DNA of 34,974 nucleotides from JBBRVP01 sp038246785 (GTDB lineage: Bacteria; Actinomycetota; Actinomycetes; Jiangellales; Jiangellaceae), in contig JBBRVP010000037.1 of the NCBI GenBank assembly GCA_038246785.1, positions 1 to 34,974 on the forward strand, written 5' to 3'. Of the stretch, positions 7,341 to 16,752 are shown piece after piece. The position numbers were made by a program, and so were the translations under genes. The notes beneath the pieces were generated by a model. The model had not been told where the DNA came from. It made no database searches and saw nothing but the letters and a program-made list of their open reading frames with translations. Each line of letters opens with the position of its first letter. The stretch's first letter is position 1.

Positions 7341-9218
7341 TCAGCGGACGGCCGTGCTGGCCTGGTCCGCGAACTGCGTGCGGTAGAGCTCGGCGTACTC
7401 CCCGCCGAGTGCGAGCAGCTCGGTGTGCGTGCCGCGCTCGACGATGCGGCCCTCGACCACCACGAGGATCTGGTCGGCACCGCGCACGGTCGAGAGCCGG
7501 TGGGCCACGACGAGCGATGTGCGTCCGGACAGCGCCGTGTCGAGCGCCCGCTGCACCGCGAGCTCGGACTCGGAGTCCAGGTGCGCGGTCGCCTCGTCGA
7601 GGACCACGACGCGCGGCGCCTTGAGCAGCAGACGCGCGATGGCGATCCGTTGCTTCTCGCCGCCGGAGAGCCGGTATCCACGGTCGCCGACGACGGTGTC
7701 GAGCCCGTCGGGCAGCGAGGCCACCAGATCGCCGATCTGGGCGTCACGCAGCGCGGCCCGGATCGCCTCGTCGGTGGCGTCCGGCCGGCCGTAGCGCAGG
7801 TTGACCCGGATCGTGTCGTGGAACAGGTGCGCCTCCTGCGTCACGACACCCACGGCCTCGCGCAGCGACTCGAGAGTGGCGTCGCGCACGTCGAGGCCGC
7901 CGACCCGGATGGAGCCCTCGGTGACGTCGTAGAGCCGCGAGACGAGGTGGGTCATCGTCGACTTGCCGGCACCGGAGGGTCCGACCAGGGCGACCAGCGC
8001 ACCTGGGTCGGCCCGGAAGGACACGTCGCGCAGCACCTCTTGGCCGCCGGTGCGGTCGAGCACCGCGACCGACTCGAGCGAGGCCAGCGACACCTGGTCG
8101 GCCGTCGGGTAGCTGAAGCGCACATGCTCGAACTCCACCGCCGCCGGTCCCGCCGGCAGCGGCCGGGCACCCTCACGGTCCTTGACGATCGGTTCGAGGT
8201 CGAGCACCTCGAAGACCCGCTCGAAGCTGACGAGGGCGGTCATGACGTCGACCTGCACGTTGGACAGCGCCGTCAGTGGGCCGTAGAGCCGGGTGAGCAG
8301 CGCCGCGAGCGCCACGAGCGTGCCGATTTGCAGCGAGCCGTCGATGGCGAGCACGCCACCGAGTCCGTAGACCAAGGCGGTTGCCAGCGAGGCGAGCAGC
8401 GTCAGCCCGGTGAAGAAGTAACGGGCGTAGAGCGCCTGGGTGATCCCGATGTCGCGCACGCGCGCGGCGTTGCCGGCGAATGCGCTCGACTCGTCCTCGT
8501 ACCGCCCGAAGATCTTTACCAGGAGCGCGCCGGCGACGTTGAAACGCTCGGTCATCGTCTGCCCCATGGTCGCGTTCAGCTGCATCGACTCGCGTGCGAT
8601 CTCGGCCAGCCGACGCCCCACGAGCCGGGCCGGGAGCAGGAACAACGGCACCAGCACGAGGACCGCGAGCGTGATCTGCCATGACAGCACGAGCATCGCT
8701 GCCACCGAGAGCACCAACGTGATGACGTTGCTGACGACCGAGGACAGCGTGGACGTGAAGGCCTGCTGTGCCCCGATGACGTCGTTGTTGAGCCGGCTCA
8801 CCAGCGACCCGGTCTGGGTGCGGGTGAAGAACGCCACCGGCTGGCGCTGGACGTGGCTGAAGACCTCGGTGCGCAGGTCGAAGATCAGTCCCTCGCCGAT
8901 TCGCGCCGAGGACCAGCGCCCCACCAGCCCCAGTCCGGCGTCGAGCAGCGCCAGCAGCGCCACCAGACCGGCGCCGACGAGGACGACTCTGGTGACACCG
9001 GGTGTGACACCACTGTCGATGATCCACTTCAGGACCAGCGGCACCGCCGTCGCGCTCGCCGCCGCGTAGACCGTGGTCGTGAGGAAGACCGCGATCTCTC
9101 GCTTGTAGGGCCGGGCGTAGCCGAGGATGCGCCGGGTCGTGCCCGGGGCCAGCCGCCGCTTGGCCACGCTGCCGTCGCGCGTGTAGGAGCGCAGAGTGCC
9201 CCAGCCGCCATGGCTCAT
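7341..9218 (-). CDS. ABC exporter, fused permease and ATPase (ABCB/MsbA type)
   Basis: The 625-aa half-transporter has six membrane segments in its first 330 residues, then an ATPase with GPSGAGKSTM (Walker A), LSGGEKQRIAIARLL (signature), VVVLDEATAHLD (Walker B) and the H-loop VVAHRLST. It would work as a homodimer exporting lipids or drugs; the substrate cannot be told. The segment RTQTGSLVSRLNNDV is the typical intracellular coupling helix region. ATG 9218 starts family-like sequence (MSHGGWGTLRS); an upstream GTG at 9245 is possible. It converges on the SDR gene with a 12-bp gap. Confidence 0.93.
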   Translation of the reverse strand: MSHGGWGTLRSYTRDGSVAKRRLAPGTTRRILGYARPYKREIAVFLTTTVYAAASATAVPLVLKWIIDSGVTPGVTRVVLVGAGLVALLALLDAGLGLVGRWSSARIGEGLIFDLRTEVFSHVQRQPVAFFTRTQTGSLVSRLNNDVIGAQQAFTSTLSSVVSNVITLVLSVAAMLVLSWQITLAVLVLVPLFLLPARLVGRRLAEIARESMQLNATMGQTMTERFNVAGALLVKIFGRYEDESSAFAGNAARVRDIGITQALYARYFFTGLTLLASLATALVYGLGGVLAIDGSLQIGTLVALAALLTRLYGPLTALSNVQVDVMTALVSFERVFEVLDLEPIVKDREGARPLPAGPAAVEFEHVRFSYPTADQVSLASLESVAVLDRTGGQEVLRDVSFRADPGALVALVGPSGAGKSTMTHLVSRLYDVTEGSIRVGGLDVRDATLESLREAVGVVTQEAHLFHDTIRVNLRYGRPDATDEAIRAALRDAQIGDLVASLPDGLDTVVGDRGYRLSGGEKQRIAIARLLLKAPRVVVLDEATAHLDSESELAVQRALDTALSGRTSLVVAHRLSTVRGADQILVVVEGRIVERGTHTELLALGGEYAELYRTQFADQASTAVR

Positions 9219-9380
9219 CGACACCGGCCCCACCTGTCCTCTCACAGCGCCGCGACGGCGCCCGGCACCGCAGCCAGCAACGCCGCGCTGGCGACGCTAC
9301 TTCCTGGCGCCGACGGCTACCCGCTGCGCCGACGGCGAACGCCGACACCTCGCGGGCTACCCGGGGAGGCGTTCGAGCCG
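9219..9380. other. Spacer upstream of the ABC exporter
   Basis: This gap follows the hydratase/isomerase stop and precedes the exporter start on the same strand. It contains two near-identical GCGCCGACGGC motifs about 20 bp apart and a TAGCGT box on the minus strand about 75 bp ahead of the exporter. Either could belong to an exporter promoter, but nothing is decisive. I see no gene in it. Confidence 0.3.
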
Positions 9381-10211
9381 TCAGGGATCCTCGCCCAGCA
9401 GCGCCCGCAGCAGACCGGCCTGGGCGGCCCGCTCGGCCGCCCGCTGGTCCACCTCCGACCGCTCCGCGGCACCGCGGAGCAGCTGCAGCGTCGCGGCGAG
9501 GGAGGCGGGCGGCGCGGCGAGCAGGGCGGCGACGAGGTCGGCGGTGGCCGCAGTGAGCGAGGCGAGGGGTACGCAGACGTTCGCGAGCCCCCACCCGACG
9601 GCCTCCTGGGCGGACACCCAGCGCCCGCTCGCGCAGGCCTCGAGAGCCCGGGCGGGACCGACCGCCCGCACCAGCGGCCAGGTCCCGCCCAGATCGGGGA
9701 CGAGCCCCAGCGAGGTCTCGCGCATCGCGAACTGCGCGTCCTCGGCGACCAGCCGCAGGTCGCAGGCCAGCGCCAGCTGGAAGCCGGCGCCGACCGCGTG
9801 CCCCTGCACCACGGCCACGCTGACAGCGGGCACGGACCGCCACCAGGTGAAGGCGTCCTGGAAACCCGCGATCGACGCGTCGAGCTCCGCGTCGTCGAGC
9901 GCGGCCAGCGCGGCAAGGGAGAAGCCCTGCGCGCTCGCCGCGCCGGCGAGGATCCGGCGGTCGAGGCCGGCCGAGAAGGACGGGCCTTCGGCGCGCAAGA
10001 CCACGACGCGCACGGGGTCCGGCGCGGCGGTCGCCACCCAGGCACCGACGGCGGCGAGGGCGCGCCACATGGCCGGGTCCTGCGCGTTGCGCCGGTCGGG
10101 ACGGTCGAGGACGACCGTCGCGAGGGCACCGTCGTGCACGAGCCGTACGCCGCCCGCAGCCAGCACGCCGGCGTCGGGGAGGACCGCACGGTCCTCGTGC
10201 GCTGCGGGCAT
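9381..10211 (-). CDS. Enoyl-CoA hydratase/isomerase family protein
   Basis: The 276-aa product has the crotonase fold: LATVVLDRPDRRNAQD near the N-terminus, the first oxyanion-hole strand FSAGLDRRIL, then the second VQGHAVGAGFQLALACDLRL, and LGLVPDLGGTWPLVRAVG. The position of the usual first catalytic Glu of hydratases is occupied by FAMRETSLGLVPD. Hydratase, isomerase or another crotonase activity cannot be told apart without alignment. The ATG at 10211 lies 11 bp after the HTH gene stop, so the two are probably one transcription unit. No other beta-oxidation gene is adjacent. Confidence 0.88.
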   Translation of the reverse strand: MPAAHEDRAVLPDAGVLAAGGVRLVHDGALATVVLDRPDRRNAQDPAMWRALAAVGAWVATAAPDPVRVVVLRAEGPSFSAGLDRRILAGAASAQGFSLAALAALDDAELDASIAGFQDAFTWWRSVPAVSVAVVQGHAVGAGFQLALACDLRLVAEDAQFAMRETSLGLVPDLGGTWPLVRAVGPARALEACASGRWVSAQEAVGWGLANVCVPLASLTAATADLVAALLAAPPASLAATLQLLRGAAERSEVDQRAAERAAQAGLLRALLGEDP

Positions 10212-10222
10212 CCGGCTCCGCG

Positions 10223-10438
10223 CTACTTCTTCTTCTTGGTCCGGGTGGCGCCGCCGCGCCCGCGCAGCTTGACGCCGCTCTCGGTGAGGATGCGGTGCAC
10301 GAAGCCGTACGAGCGGCCAGTGGAACCGGCGATCTCGCGGATGCTCTTGCCACCCTCGTACCGGTTCTTGATGTCGGTCGCCATCTTGTCGCGCTGCGCG
10401 CCGGTGACCCGCGCGCCCCGCGCCACCTTGTCGGCCAC
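10223..10438 (-). CDS. Small helix-turn-helix protein
   Basis: The 71-aa basic protein contains an HTH of the kind found in resolvase/Hin C-termini (residues about 20-55; ATDIKNRYEGGKSIREIAGS then TGRSYGFVHRIL) and ends RGGATRTKKKK. Close relatives with the same GRSYGFVHR and LRGRGGATR motifs are present across Actinobacteria and are uncharacterised. It is probably a DNA-binding protein. The GTG at 10438 has GAGGAGGA upstream. It is first in a unit with the enoyl-CoA hydratase-like gene, which may be incidental. Confidence 0.88.
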   Translation of the reverse strand: MADKVARGARVTGAQRDKMATDIKNRYEGGKSIREIAGSTGRSYGFVHRILTESGVKLRGRGGATRTKKKK

Positions 10439-10534
10439 GTCGTCCTCCTCGGCTCGTCGCCCTTGAGTGCGGCCTACCCATGATCACCCTGCTCATACCG
10501 GATGACCAGGGCGGGTTGGCCCCCAAATTCGGAG
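10439..10534. other. Gap between ABC-F gene and HTH gene
   Basis: The space lies upstream of the HTH gene and downstream of the ABC-F gene, both on the minus strand. The minus strand has TATGAG about 50 bases before the HTH start as a weak -10 candidate. No clear hairpin is seen. Confidence 0.25.
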
Positions 10535-12154
<1,620 letters not shown>

Positions 12155-12193
12155 GGAATCCCCGGGAAAGGCGTGCTCGGACGACGGCTGGAC

Positions 12194-12233
12194 TACTGTT
12201 CAGGGCGCCACGGGGACCATGCACCTCAGCCTA
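12194..12233. promoter_or_regulatory. Divergent promoter region, ABC-F gene and metallopeptidase/bio operon
   Basis: The minus strand carries TAGGCT (12228-12233), a -10 type hexamer for the ABC-F gene. The plus strand carries TACTGT (12194-12199), about 83 bases before the metallopeptidase ATG. Clear -35 hexamers are not visible. The 128-bp gap between the two starts is the only place for promoters of both operons. Confidence 0.35.
12200..12220 (-). other. Possible leaderless leader ORF (MVPVAP) upstream of the ABC-F gene
   Basis: On the minus strand a TAGGCT box (12228-12233) is followed after seven bases by an ATG that opens a six-codon ORF ending in TGA. TCCCCG within it (12211-12216) is complementary to CGGGGA (12159-12164), the only purine-rich sequence before the ABC-F ATG. 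The arrangement would let a ribosome on the leader unmask the ABC-F start. This is inference from sequence; no experiment supports it. Confidence 0.35.
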
Positions 12234-12282
12234 CCGGTGCCGTGGCAGCCGCCCGGCGGACGCACTCCGAGGAGCTCCGGCG

Positions 12283-13179
12283 ATGAAGTTCAACCCGCGC
12301 GCTCGGCTGGACACGTCCGGCACGACCGACACCCGCGGCACCCGCGCCCGGCCCGGCGGCGGGGCGATCGCAGTCGGGGGCGGTGGCATCGGGATCGTCG
12401 TGCTGCTGCTGGCGCTGCTGTTCGGGGTCAACCCCGGTGACCTGATGGGCACGGACAGCGGCGGGGACACCACGAGCAACCAGGGCAGCGCCGCCGGCTC
12501 CAGCCTGACCCAGTGCCGGACCGGCGCCGACGTCGAGGCGCACCCGGAGTGCCGCTTCGTCGCGTACGCCACCTCGGTCGACGACTTCTGGGCCGGTGTG
12601 ATCCGCAACTACACCCGCGCTCCGGACCGGTACTTCACCGGGCAGGTCAGCACCGGTTGCGGGGTCGCCAGCAGCCAGGTCGGCCCGTTCTACTGCCCCG
12701 CTGACGACACCGTCTACCTCGACCTCGGCTTCTTCGACACGCTGCAGCAGCAGTTCGGCGCCAAGGGCGGCGACTTCGCCGAGGCCTACGTGGTCGCGCA
12801 CGAGTACGGCCACCACGTGCAGGACCTGCTCGGCACGATGGACAAGGTGCGGCCCGGCCAGGGGGCGACGTCGGGGGCGGTCCGCCTGGAGCTGCAGGCC
12901 GACTGCTACGCCGGTGTCTGGGCACACCACGCGACGCAGACGAAGGACGCCAACGGTGAGGTGCTGATCACCGAGATCACCCAGCAGGACCTCGCGGAGG
13001 GGCTCGACGCCGCGGCGAAGGTCGGCGACGACTACATCCAGGCCAACCTCGGCGGCGGCCGGGTCAACCCGGACGCCTGGACGCACGGGTCGAGCGAGCA
13101 GCGGCAGCGCTGGTTCACCACCGGCTACCGGTCCGGCGACCCGCGCAGCTGCGACACGTTCACGGCCGCGCGGCTGTGA
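12283..13179 (+). CDS. YpfJ-type neutral zinc metallopeptidase, membrane-anchored
   Basis: The 298-aa protein has a short basic N-terminus, one membrane segment (about residues 28-47, GGGIGIVVLLLALLFGV), then a YpfJ-type peptidase domain. The zinc motif is HEYGHH at residues 173-178 (H173, E174, H177), with an ELQADCYAGVWAH segment supplying the third ligand region. Cys pairs suit an extracytoplasmic fold. Natural substrates are unknown. AGGAG precedes the ATG by eight bases. Its stop overlaps the bioY GTG (GTGA), which makes it the first gene of the bio operon, though a link to biotin is not evident. Confidence 0.9.
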   Translation: MKFNPRARLDTSGTTDTRGTRARPGGGAIAVGGGGIGIVVLLLALLFGVNPGDLMGTDSGGDTTSNQGSAAGSSLTQCRTGADVEAHPECRFVAYATSVDDFWAGVIRNYTRAPDRYFTGQVSTGCGVASSQVGPFYCPADDTVYLDLGFFDTLQQQFGAKGGDFAEAYVVAHEYGHHVQDLLGTMDKVRPGQGATSGAVRLELQADCYAGVWAHHATQTKDANGEVLITEITQQDLAEGLDAAAKVGDDYIQANLGGGRVNPDAWTHGSSEQRQRWFTTGYRSGDPRSCDTFTAARL

Positions 13180-13763
13180 GCTCTCCCGATGCCCGGTTGC
13201 CGGCGCGCGACCTGGCCCGCATCGCGGCGTTCGCGGCGCTGATCGCCGCACTGGGGCTGCCGGGTGCCCTGACCTTCGGCGGGTCCGTGCCGATCACGGC
13301 GCAGACGCTCGGGGTCATGCTCGCCGGGGCGGTCCTCGGGGCCCGGCGGGGAGCGCTGGCGGTGCTGCTGTTCCTCGTCCTCGTCGCCGTGGGGCTGCCG
13401 TTGCTGGCCGGTGGACGCGGCGGGCTGGGGGTCTTCGCCGGCCCGTCGGCCGGCTACCTCGTCGGCTGGGTCGCCGGGGCGTACGTCACCGGGTGGCTCG
13501 TCGAGCGCGGGCTGCCCGGACTGTCGACGGCGCGGGCCCTGCTGGCGACCCTCGTCGGAGGCGTGGCGGTCGTCTACCTGATCGGAGTACCGGTGCAGGC
13601 CTGGCGCACCGACGTCCCGCTCCCCACCACCGCGGTGGCCGCAGCGGCCTTCTTGCCCGGCGACCTCGTCAAGGCGTTCATCGCGGCGTTCGTGGCCAAG
13701 GCAGTGCACGCGGCGTACCCGGTCCTCGGCGAGGAGCGGGCCGCCAAGGCGCGCGCCGCGTAG
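13176..13763 (+). CDS. bioY: Biotin transporter S component BioY
   Basis: The 195-aa integral membrane protein fits BioY, the substrate-binding unit of biotin ECF transporters. It has about six hydrophobic segments, the substrate-side loop VPITAQTLGVMLAGAVLG with ARRGALAV, and the motif GPSAGYLVGWVAGAYV before a late helix with LPGDLVKAFIAA. GTG 13176 overlaps the upstream stop. The ATPase and EcfT partner are four genes on, in the same unit, so a complete BioMNY transporter is encoded. An acyl ligase and a thiolase are inserted between them. Confidence 0.95.
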   Translation: MSSPDARLPARDLARIAAFAALIAALGLPGALTFGGSVPITAQTLGVMLAGAVLGARRGALAVLLFLVLVAVGLPLLAGGRGGLGVFAGPSAGYLVGWVAGAYVTGWLVERGLPGLSTARALLATLVGGVAVVYLIGVPVQAWRTDVPLPTTAVAAAAFLPGDLVKAFIAAFVAKAVHAAYPVLGEERAAKARAA

Positions 13764-13773
13764 GCGCCGGCCC

Positions 13774-14892
13774 GTGCTGGTCGAGGTCGACGGTGCCGAC
13801 GCGCCGGCGGCGCTCGCTGCCGTTCTGCGCGCCCGCCGGCGCGGACGCGCGCCGGTCGTGCTCGACCCGTCCTGGCCCCCGGCCGTGCGCGCCGCGGCCG
13901 AGCGCTCGCTGCACGCCGTCAGGCCGGCGGAGGGCTCGCTCGGCGCGTTCAGCTCGGGCAGCTCGCGCAGGCCCCGGCTCGTGCTGCGCTCGTGGGCGTC
14001 GTGGGAGGCGAGCCACCCGCCGTTCTGTGCGCTGACCGGGATCGGCCCGGGGTCGACCGTCCTGGTCACCGGGCCGCTGTCGGCGAGCCTGCACCTGTAC
14101 GGCGCGGTGCACGCGGTCGACGTCGGCGCCACGCTCGTCCTGGCGCAGCTCGACGACCGGCGGCCCTGGGACGTGGTACATGTCGTCCCGGCCGGGCTCG
14201 ACCGGCTGCTCGCGGGGCCGCTCGACCTCGCCGGTCGCACCGCAGTCTGCGCCGGCGACGCGCTCCCGCCGTCGCTCGCCGCGCGCGCCGCCGATCGTGG
14301 GTTGCGGGTGGTGGCCTACTACGGCGCCACCGAGCTGTCCTTCGTCGCTGCCGCGGAGGGAACCGGCTCCCTGCGACCCTTCCGCGGCGTCGAGGTCGAG
14401 GTGCGCGACGGCACAGTCTGGGCCCGCAGCCCGTACCTGTGCACGGAGGTCCTCGGCGATCCGCCGCTGCGCCGCGACAGCGAGGGCTTCGCCACCGTGG
14501 AGGACCTCGGCGAGCTGGCCGCCGACGGCAGCCTTCGGGTGCTGGGCCGGGCCGACGAGGCGGTCACGACCGGTGGTGCGACGGTGCACGTCGAGGCGGT
14601 CGAGGTCGCCCTGCGCGGCGCGCCGGGCGTGACCGACGTCGCCGTCGTCGGCACGCCCCATGCCGCGCTGGGACAGCTGCTCGCGGCCGTCGTGGAGGCG
14701 GCTGGGTCGCTGCCCCCGCCGGCCCGCCGACTCCTCCGCGACCGGGCCGCGGCGGCGGTGGCGCCGGCTGCGGTGCCACGCCGGTGGTACGTGGTGCCGG
14801 CGCTGCCGCGCACGCCCGCCGGCAAGGTGGCCCGCGGCGACGTCCGACGTGGCCTCGCGGAGGGGACGCTCGGCGCGCAGCCCTTAGCCTGA
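13774..14892 (+). CDS. Compact AMP-dependent acyl-CoA synthetase-like protein (YhfT-like position)
   Basis: The 372-aa protein is an ANL-superfamily adenylating enzyme: VAYYGATELSF (A5), VLGRADEAVTTGG with ATVHVEAVE (A7/A8 hinge), and RTPAGKVAR with the catalytic lysine K351 (A10). It is unusually short: only about 60 residues precede the phosphate-loop region, which reads FSSGSSRRPR and lacks the normal TGxPK part. The N-terminal subdomain is therefore largely missing compared with ligases of about 500 aa. Its place between bioY and a thiolase recalls B. subtilis yhfT. A biotin-precursor or fatty-acid role is inferred from context only. GTG 13774 lies 10 bp after bioY. Confidence 0.85.
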   Translation: MLVEVDGADAPAALAAVLRARRRGRAPVVLDPSWPPAVRAAAERSLHAVRPAEGSLGAFSSGSSRRPRLVLRSWASWEASHPPFCALTGIGPGSTVLVTGPLSASLHLYGAVHAVDVGATLVLAQLDDRRPWDVVHVVPAGLDRLLAGPLDLAGRTAVCAGDALPPSLAARAADRGLRVVAYYGATELSFVAAAEGTGSLRPFRGVEVEVRDGTVWARSPYLCTEVLGDPPLRRDSEGFATVEDLGELAADGSLRVLGRADEAVTTGGATVHVEAVEVALRGAPGVTDVAVVGTPHAALGQLLAAVVEAAGSLPPPARRLLRDRAAAAVAPAAVPRRWYVVPALPRTPAGKVARGDVRRGLAEGTLGAQPLA

Positions 14893-14899
14893 GGCCGCC

Positions 14900-16045
14900 A
14901 TGGACCCGCGGACTCCCGTCGTCGTCGCCGCCCGCCGGACGCCGATCGCCACGGCCGGGCGCGCGCTGCGCGACGTACCCGTCGAGCGGCTCGCCGCGCC
15001 CGTGCTGCGCGCGGTGCTCGACGACGCCGGTGCCGCGCCGGACGAGGTCTGCGACGTCGTGCTCGGCAACTGCTTCGGCCCCGGCGGCAATCCCGCCCGG
15101 GTGTCGGCGCTCGCCGCCGGGCTCGGGGTTGGCGTACCCGGGCTCACCGTGGACCGCCAGTGCGGCAGCGGTCTGGAGGCCGTCGCGCTCGTCGCTGCCC
15201 TCGCCCGCGCCGGCCACGGCGAGGTCTACCTCGCCGGTGGCGTGGAGAGCGCGTCGACGGCGCCGTGGCGGACTGCGCGCTCGCCCGGTGCCGCGGAGCC
15301 GGCCATGGCGTATGAGCGGGCGCCGTTCAGCCCCGCGGAGTACGGCGACCCCGAGATGGGCGAGTCCGCCGAGGTGGTCGCCCGCGAGGCCGGGGTCACC
15401 CGGGAACGCCAGGACGCCTGGGCCGTGCGCAGCCATGAGCGCGCGGTGGCGGCCCAGCGGGCGGGCCGGTACGCCGCCGAGCTGGTCGAGGTCGCCGGAG
15501 TGATCGCGGACGAGCGGCCGCGACCCGGCTTGACGACGCAGCGGTTGGCCCGTTTCCCCGCCGCGTTCGTGGAGGGCGGCACCGTCACCGCCGGCAACGC
15601 GTGCGGGGTCAGCGACGGTGCAGCGGCCGTCGCGGTGGTTGCCGACTCGTGGCGCGCCGTCCACCCCCAGCCGGGGCTGGCCCTGCTCGGCTCGGCCGTC
15701 GCCGGCGTCGAGCCGCTGCGGCTCGGCCTGGGCCCCGTACCCGCGGTCCAGCGGCTGCTGCACCGGCACGGACTGAGTGTCGACGAGGTCGGGGCGTGGG
15801 AGGTGACCGAGGCCTTTGCCGGTCAGGTGCTCGGCTGCCTCGACGCGCTCGGCATCGACGAGGAGCGCGTGTGCAGCGACGGCGGCGCGATCGCGCTGGG
15901 ACACCCGTGGGGCGCGTCGGGTGCCGTGCTCGTCGTCCGGCTGTTCAGCAGGATGGTCCGCGCGAGCGGCCCGCGCTACGGAGTCGCCACCTGTGGCGTC
16001 GGCGGGGGCATGGGCGTCGCGTTGCTCGTGGAGCGCGTGCCGTGA
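14900..16045 (+). CDS. Thiolase family protein (acetyl-CoA acetyltransferase-like, YhfS-like position)
   Basis: The 381-aa product is a thiolase with nucleophile C88 (VDRQCGSGLEA), H335 (ALGHPWGASGA) and the acid/base C365 (ATCGVGGGMG). The usual NEAFA motif reads TEAFA: T303 replaces the Asn that positions the catalytic water in the first oxyanion hole. GAGG precedes ATG 14900, seven bases after the ligase stop. In ordinary thiolases the reaction is acyl-CoA condensation or cleavage. Here the partners are a biotin transporter and an acyl ligase, so a dedicated role in handling a biotin-related acyl chain is possible but unproven. Confidence 0.9.
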   Translation: MDPRTPVVVAARRTPIATAGRALRDVPVERLAAPVLRAVLDDAGAAPDEVCDVVLGNCFGPGGNPARVSALAAGLGVGVPGLTVDRQCGSGLEAVALVAALARAGHGEVYLAGGVESASTAPWRTARSPGAAEPAMAYERAPFSPAEYGDPEMGESAEVVAREAGVTRERQDAWAVRSHERAVAAQRAGRYAAELVEVAGVIADERPRPGLTTQRLARFPAAFVEGGTVTAGNACGVSDGAAAVAVVADSWRAVHPQPGLALLGSAVAGVEPLRLGLGPVPAVQRLLHRHGLSVDEVGAWEVTEAFAGQVLGCLDALGIDEERVCSDGGAIALGHPWGASGAVLVVRLFSRMVRASGPRYGVATCGVGGGMGVALLVERVP

Positions 16046-16719
16046 TCCAGCTGCGCGGGGTCAGCCACCGCTTCGGGGAACGGCAGGTGCTCGCCGGGCT
16101 GGACCTCACCCTGACCGAGGCCAAGGTCGGCGTCGTCGGCGCCAACGGCTCCGGCAAGTCGACGTTCGCGCGGATGCTCAACGGGCTCGTGCTCCCGACG
16201 GAGGGTCGGGTGCTCGTCGACGGCCTCGACACTGCGCGGGAGGGACGGGCGGTGCGGCGGCGGGTCGGCTTCGTGTTCACCGACCCGGACGCCCAGATCG
16301 TCATGCCGACCGTGGCCGAGGACGTCGCGTTGGGCCTGCGCGGCCGCGGGCTGTCCGCCGCCGAGGTCGCCCGGCGGGTCGGCGAGGTGCTGGAGCGGTA
16401 CGGCCTCGCGGACCGCGCCGACTCCCCCGCCCACCTGCTGTCAGGGGGGCAGAAGCAGCTGCTCGCCCTGTGCTCGGTGCTCGTTACCGAGCCTGCCGTG
16501 CTGGTCGCCGACGAGCCGACCACGCTGCTCGACCTGCGCAACGCCCGGCACGTCGTCGACCTGCTCCGCTCACTGCCCCAGCAGGTGGTGCTCGTCAGCC
16601 ACGCGCTCGAGGCGCTCGAGGACTTCGAGCGGGTGCTCGTCCTCGACGCGGGCCGGCTGGTCGCCGACGGGCCGCCGGACAGCGCCCTCACCGCCTACCG
16701 TGACCTGGTCTCGTCGTGA
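16042..16719 (+). CDS. bioM: Energy-coupling factor ATPase for biotin (BioM/CbiO type)
   Basis: The 225-aa ATPase has GANGSGKSTFARML (Walker A), LSGGQKQLLALCSVL (signature) and VLVADEPTTLLD (Walker B), with H-loop VLVSHALEAL. The FTDPDAQIVMPTVAEDVALGL segment is typical of CbiO/EcfA proteins. GTG 16042 overlaps the thiolase stop (GTGA). Presence of bioY upstream and EcfT downstream supports a dedicated BioMNY transporter using a single ATPase, presumably as a homodimer. Confidence 0.92.
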   Translation: MIQLRGVSHRFGERQVLAGLDLTLTEAKVGVVGANGSGKSTFARMLNGLVLPTEGRVLVDGLDTAREGRAVRRRVGFVFTDPDAQIVMPTVAEDVALGLRGRGLSAAEVARRVGEVLERYGLADRADSPAHLLSGGQKQLLALCSVLVTEPAVLVADEPTTLLDLRNARHVVDLLRSLPQQVVLVSHALEALEDFERVLVLDAGRLVADGPPDSALTAYRDLVSS

Positions 16720-16752
16720 GCGTGTCGTCGTGAGCGTGTCGTCGTGAACGGG
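16711..16752 (+). repeat. 14-bp tandem repeat at the bioM/bioN junction with two five-codon ORFs
   Basis: TCGTCGTGAGCGTG occurs twice (16711-16724, 16725-16738), followed by a degenerate third copy, TCGTCGTGAACGGG. Each complete copy contains a GTGA. The first is the bioM stop overlapping a GTG that reads five codons to the next TGA. The second does the same and ends at the bioN GTG (16744). An ancestral GTGA overlap seems to have been duplicated by slippage. Confidence 0.8.

Noticed and set aside
8173..10353. 726-codon minus-strand frame through the ABC exporter and hydratase-like gene
   Set aside because: It is out of frame with both genes and of Arg/Pro-rich low-complexity composition.
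12155..12282. Biotin-responsive riboswitch or BirA operator before the bio operon
   Set aside because: No RNA element or BirA-like palindrome that I recognise is present in this gap.
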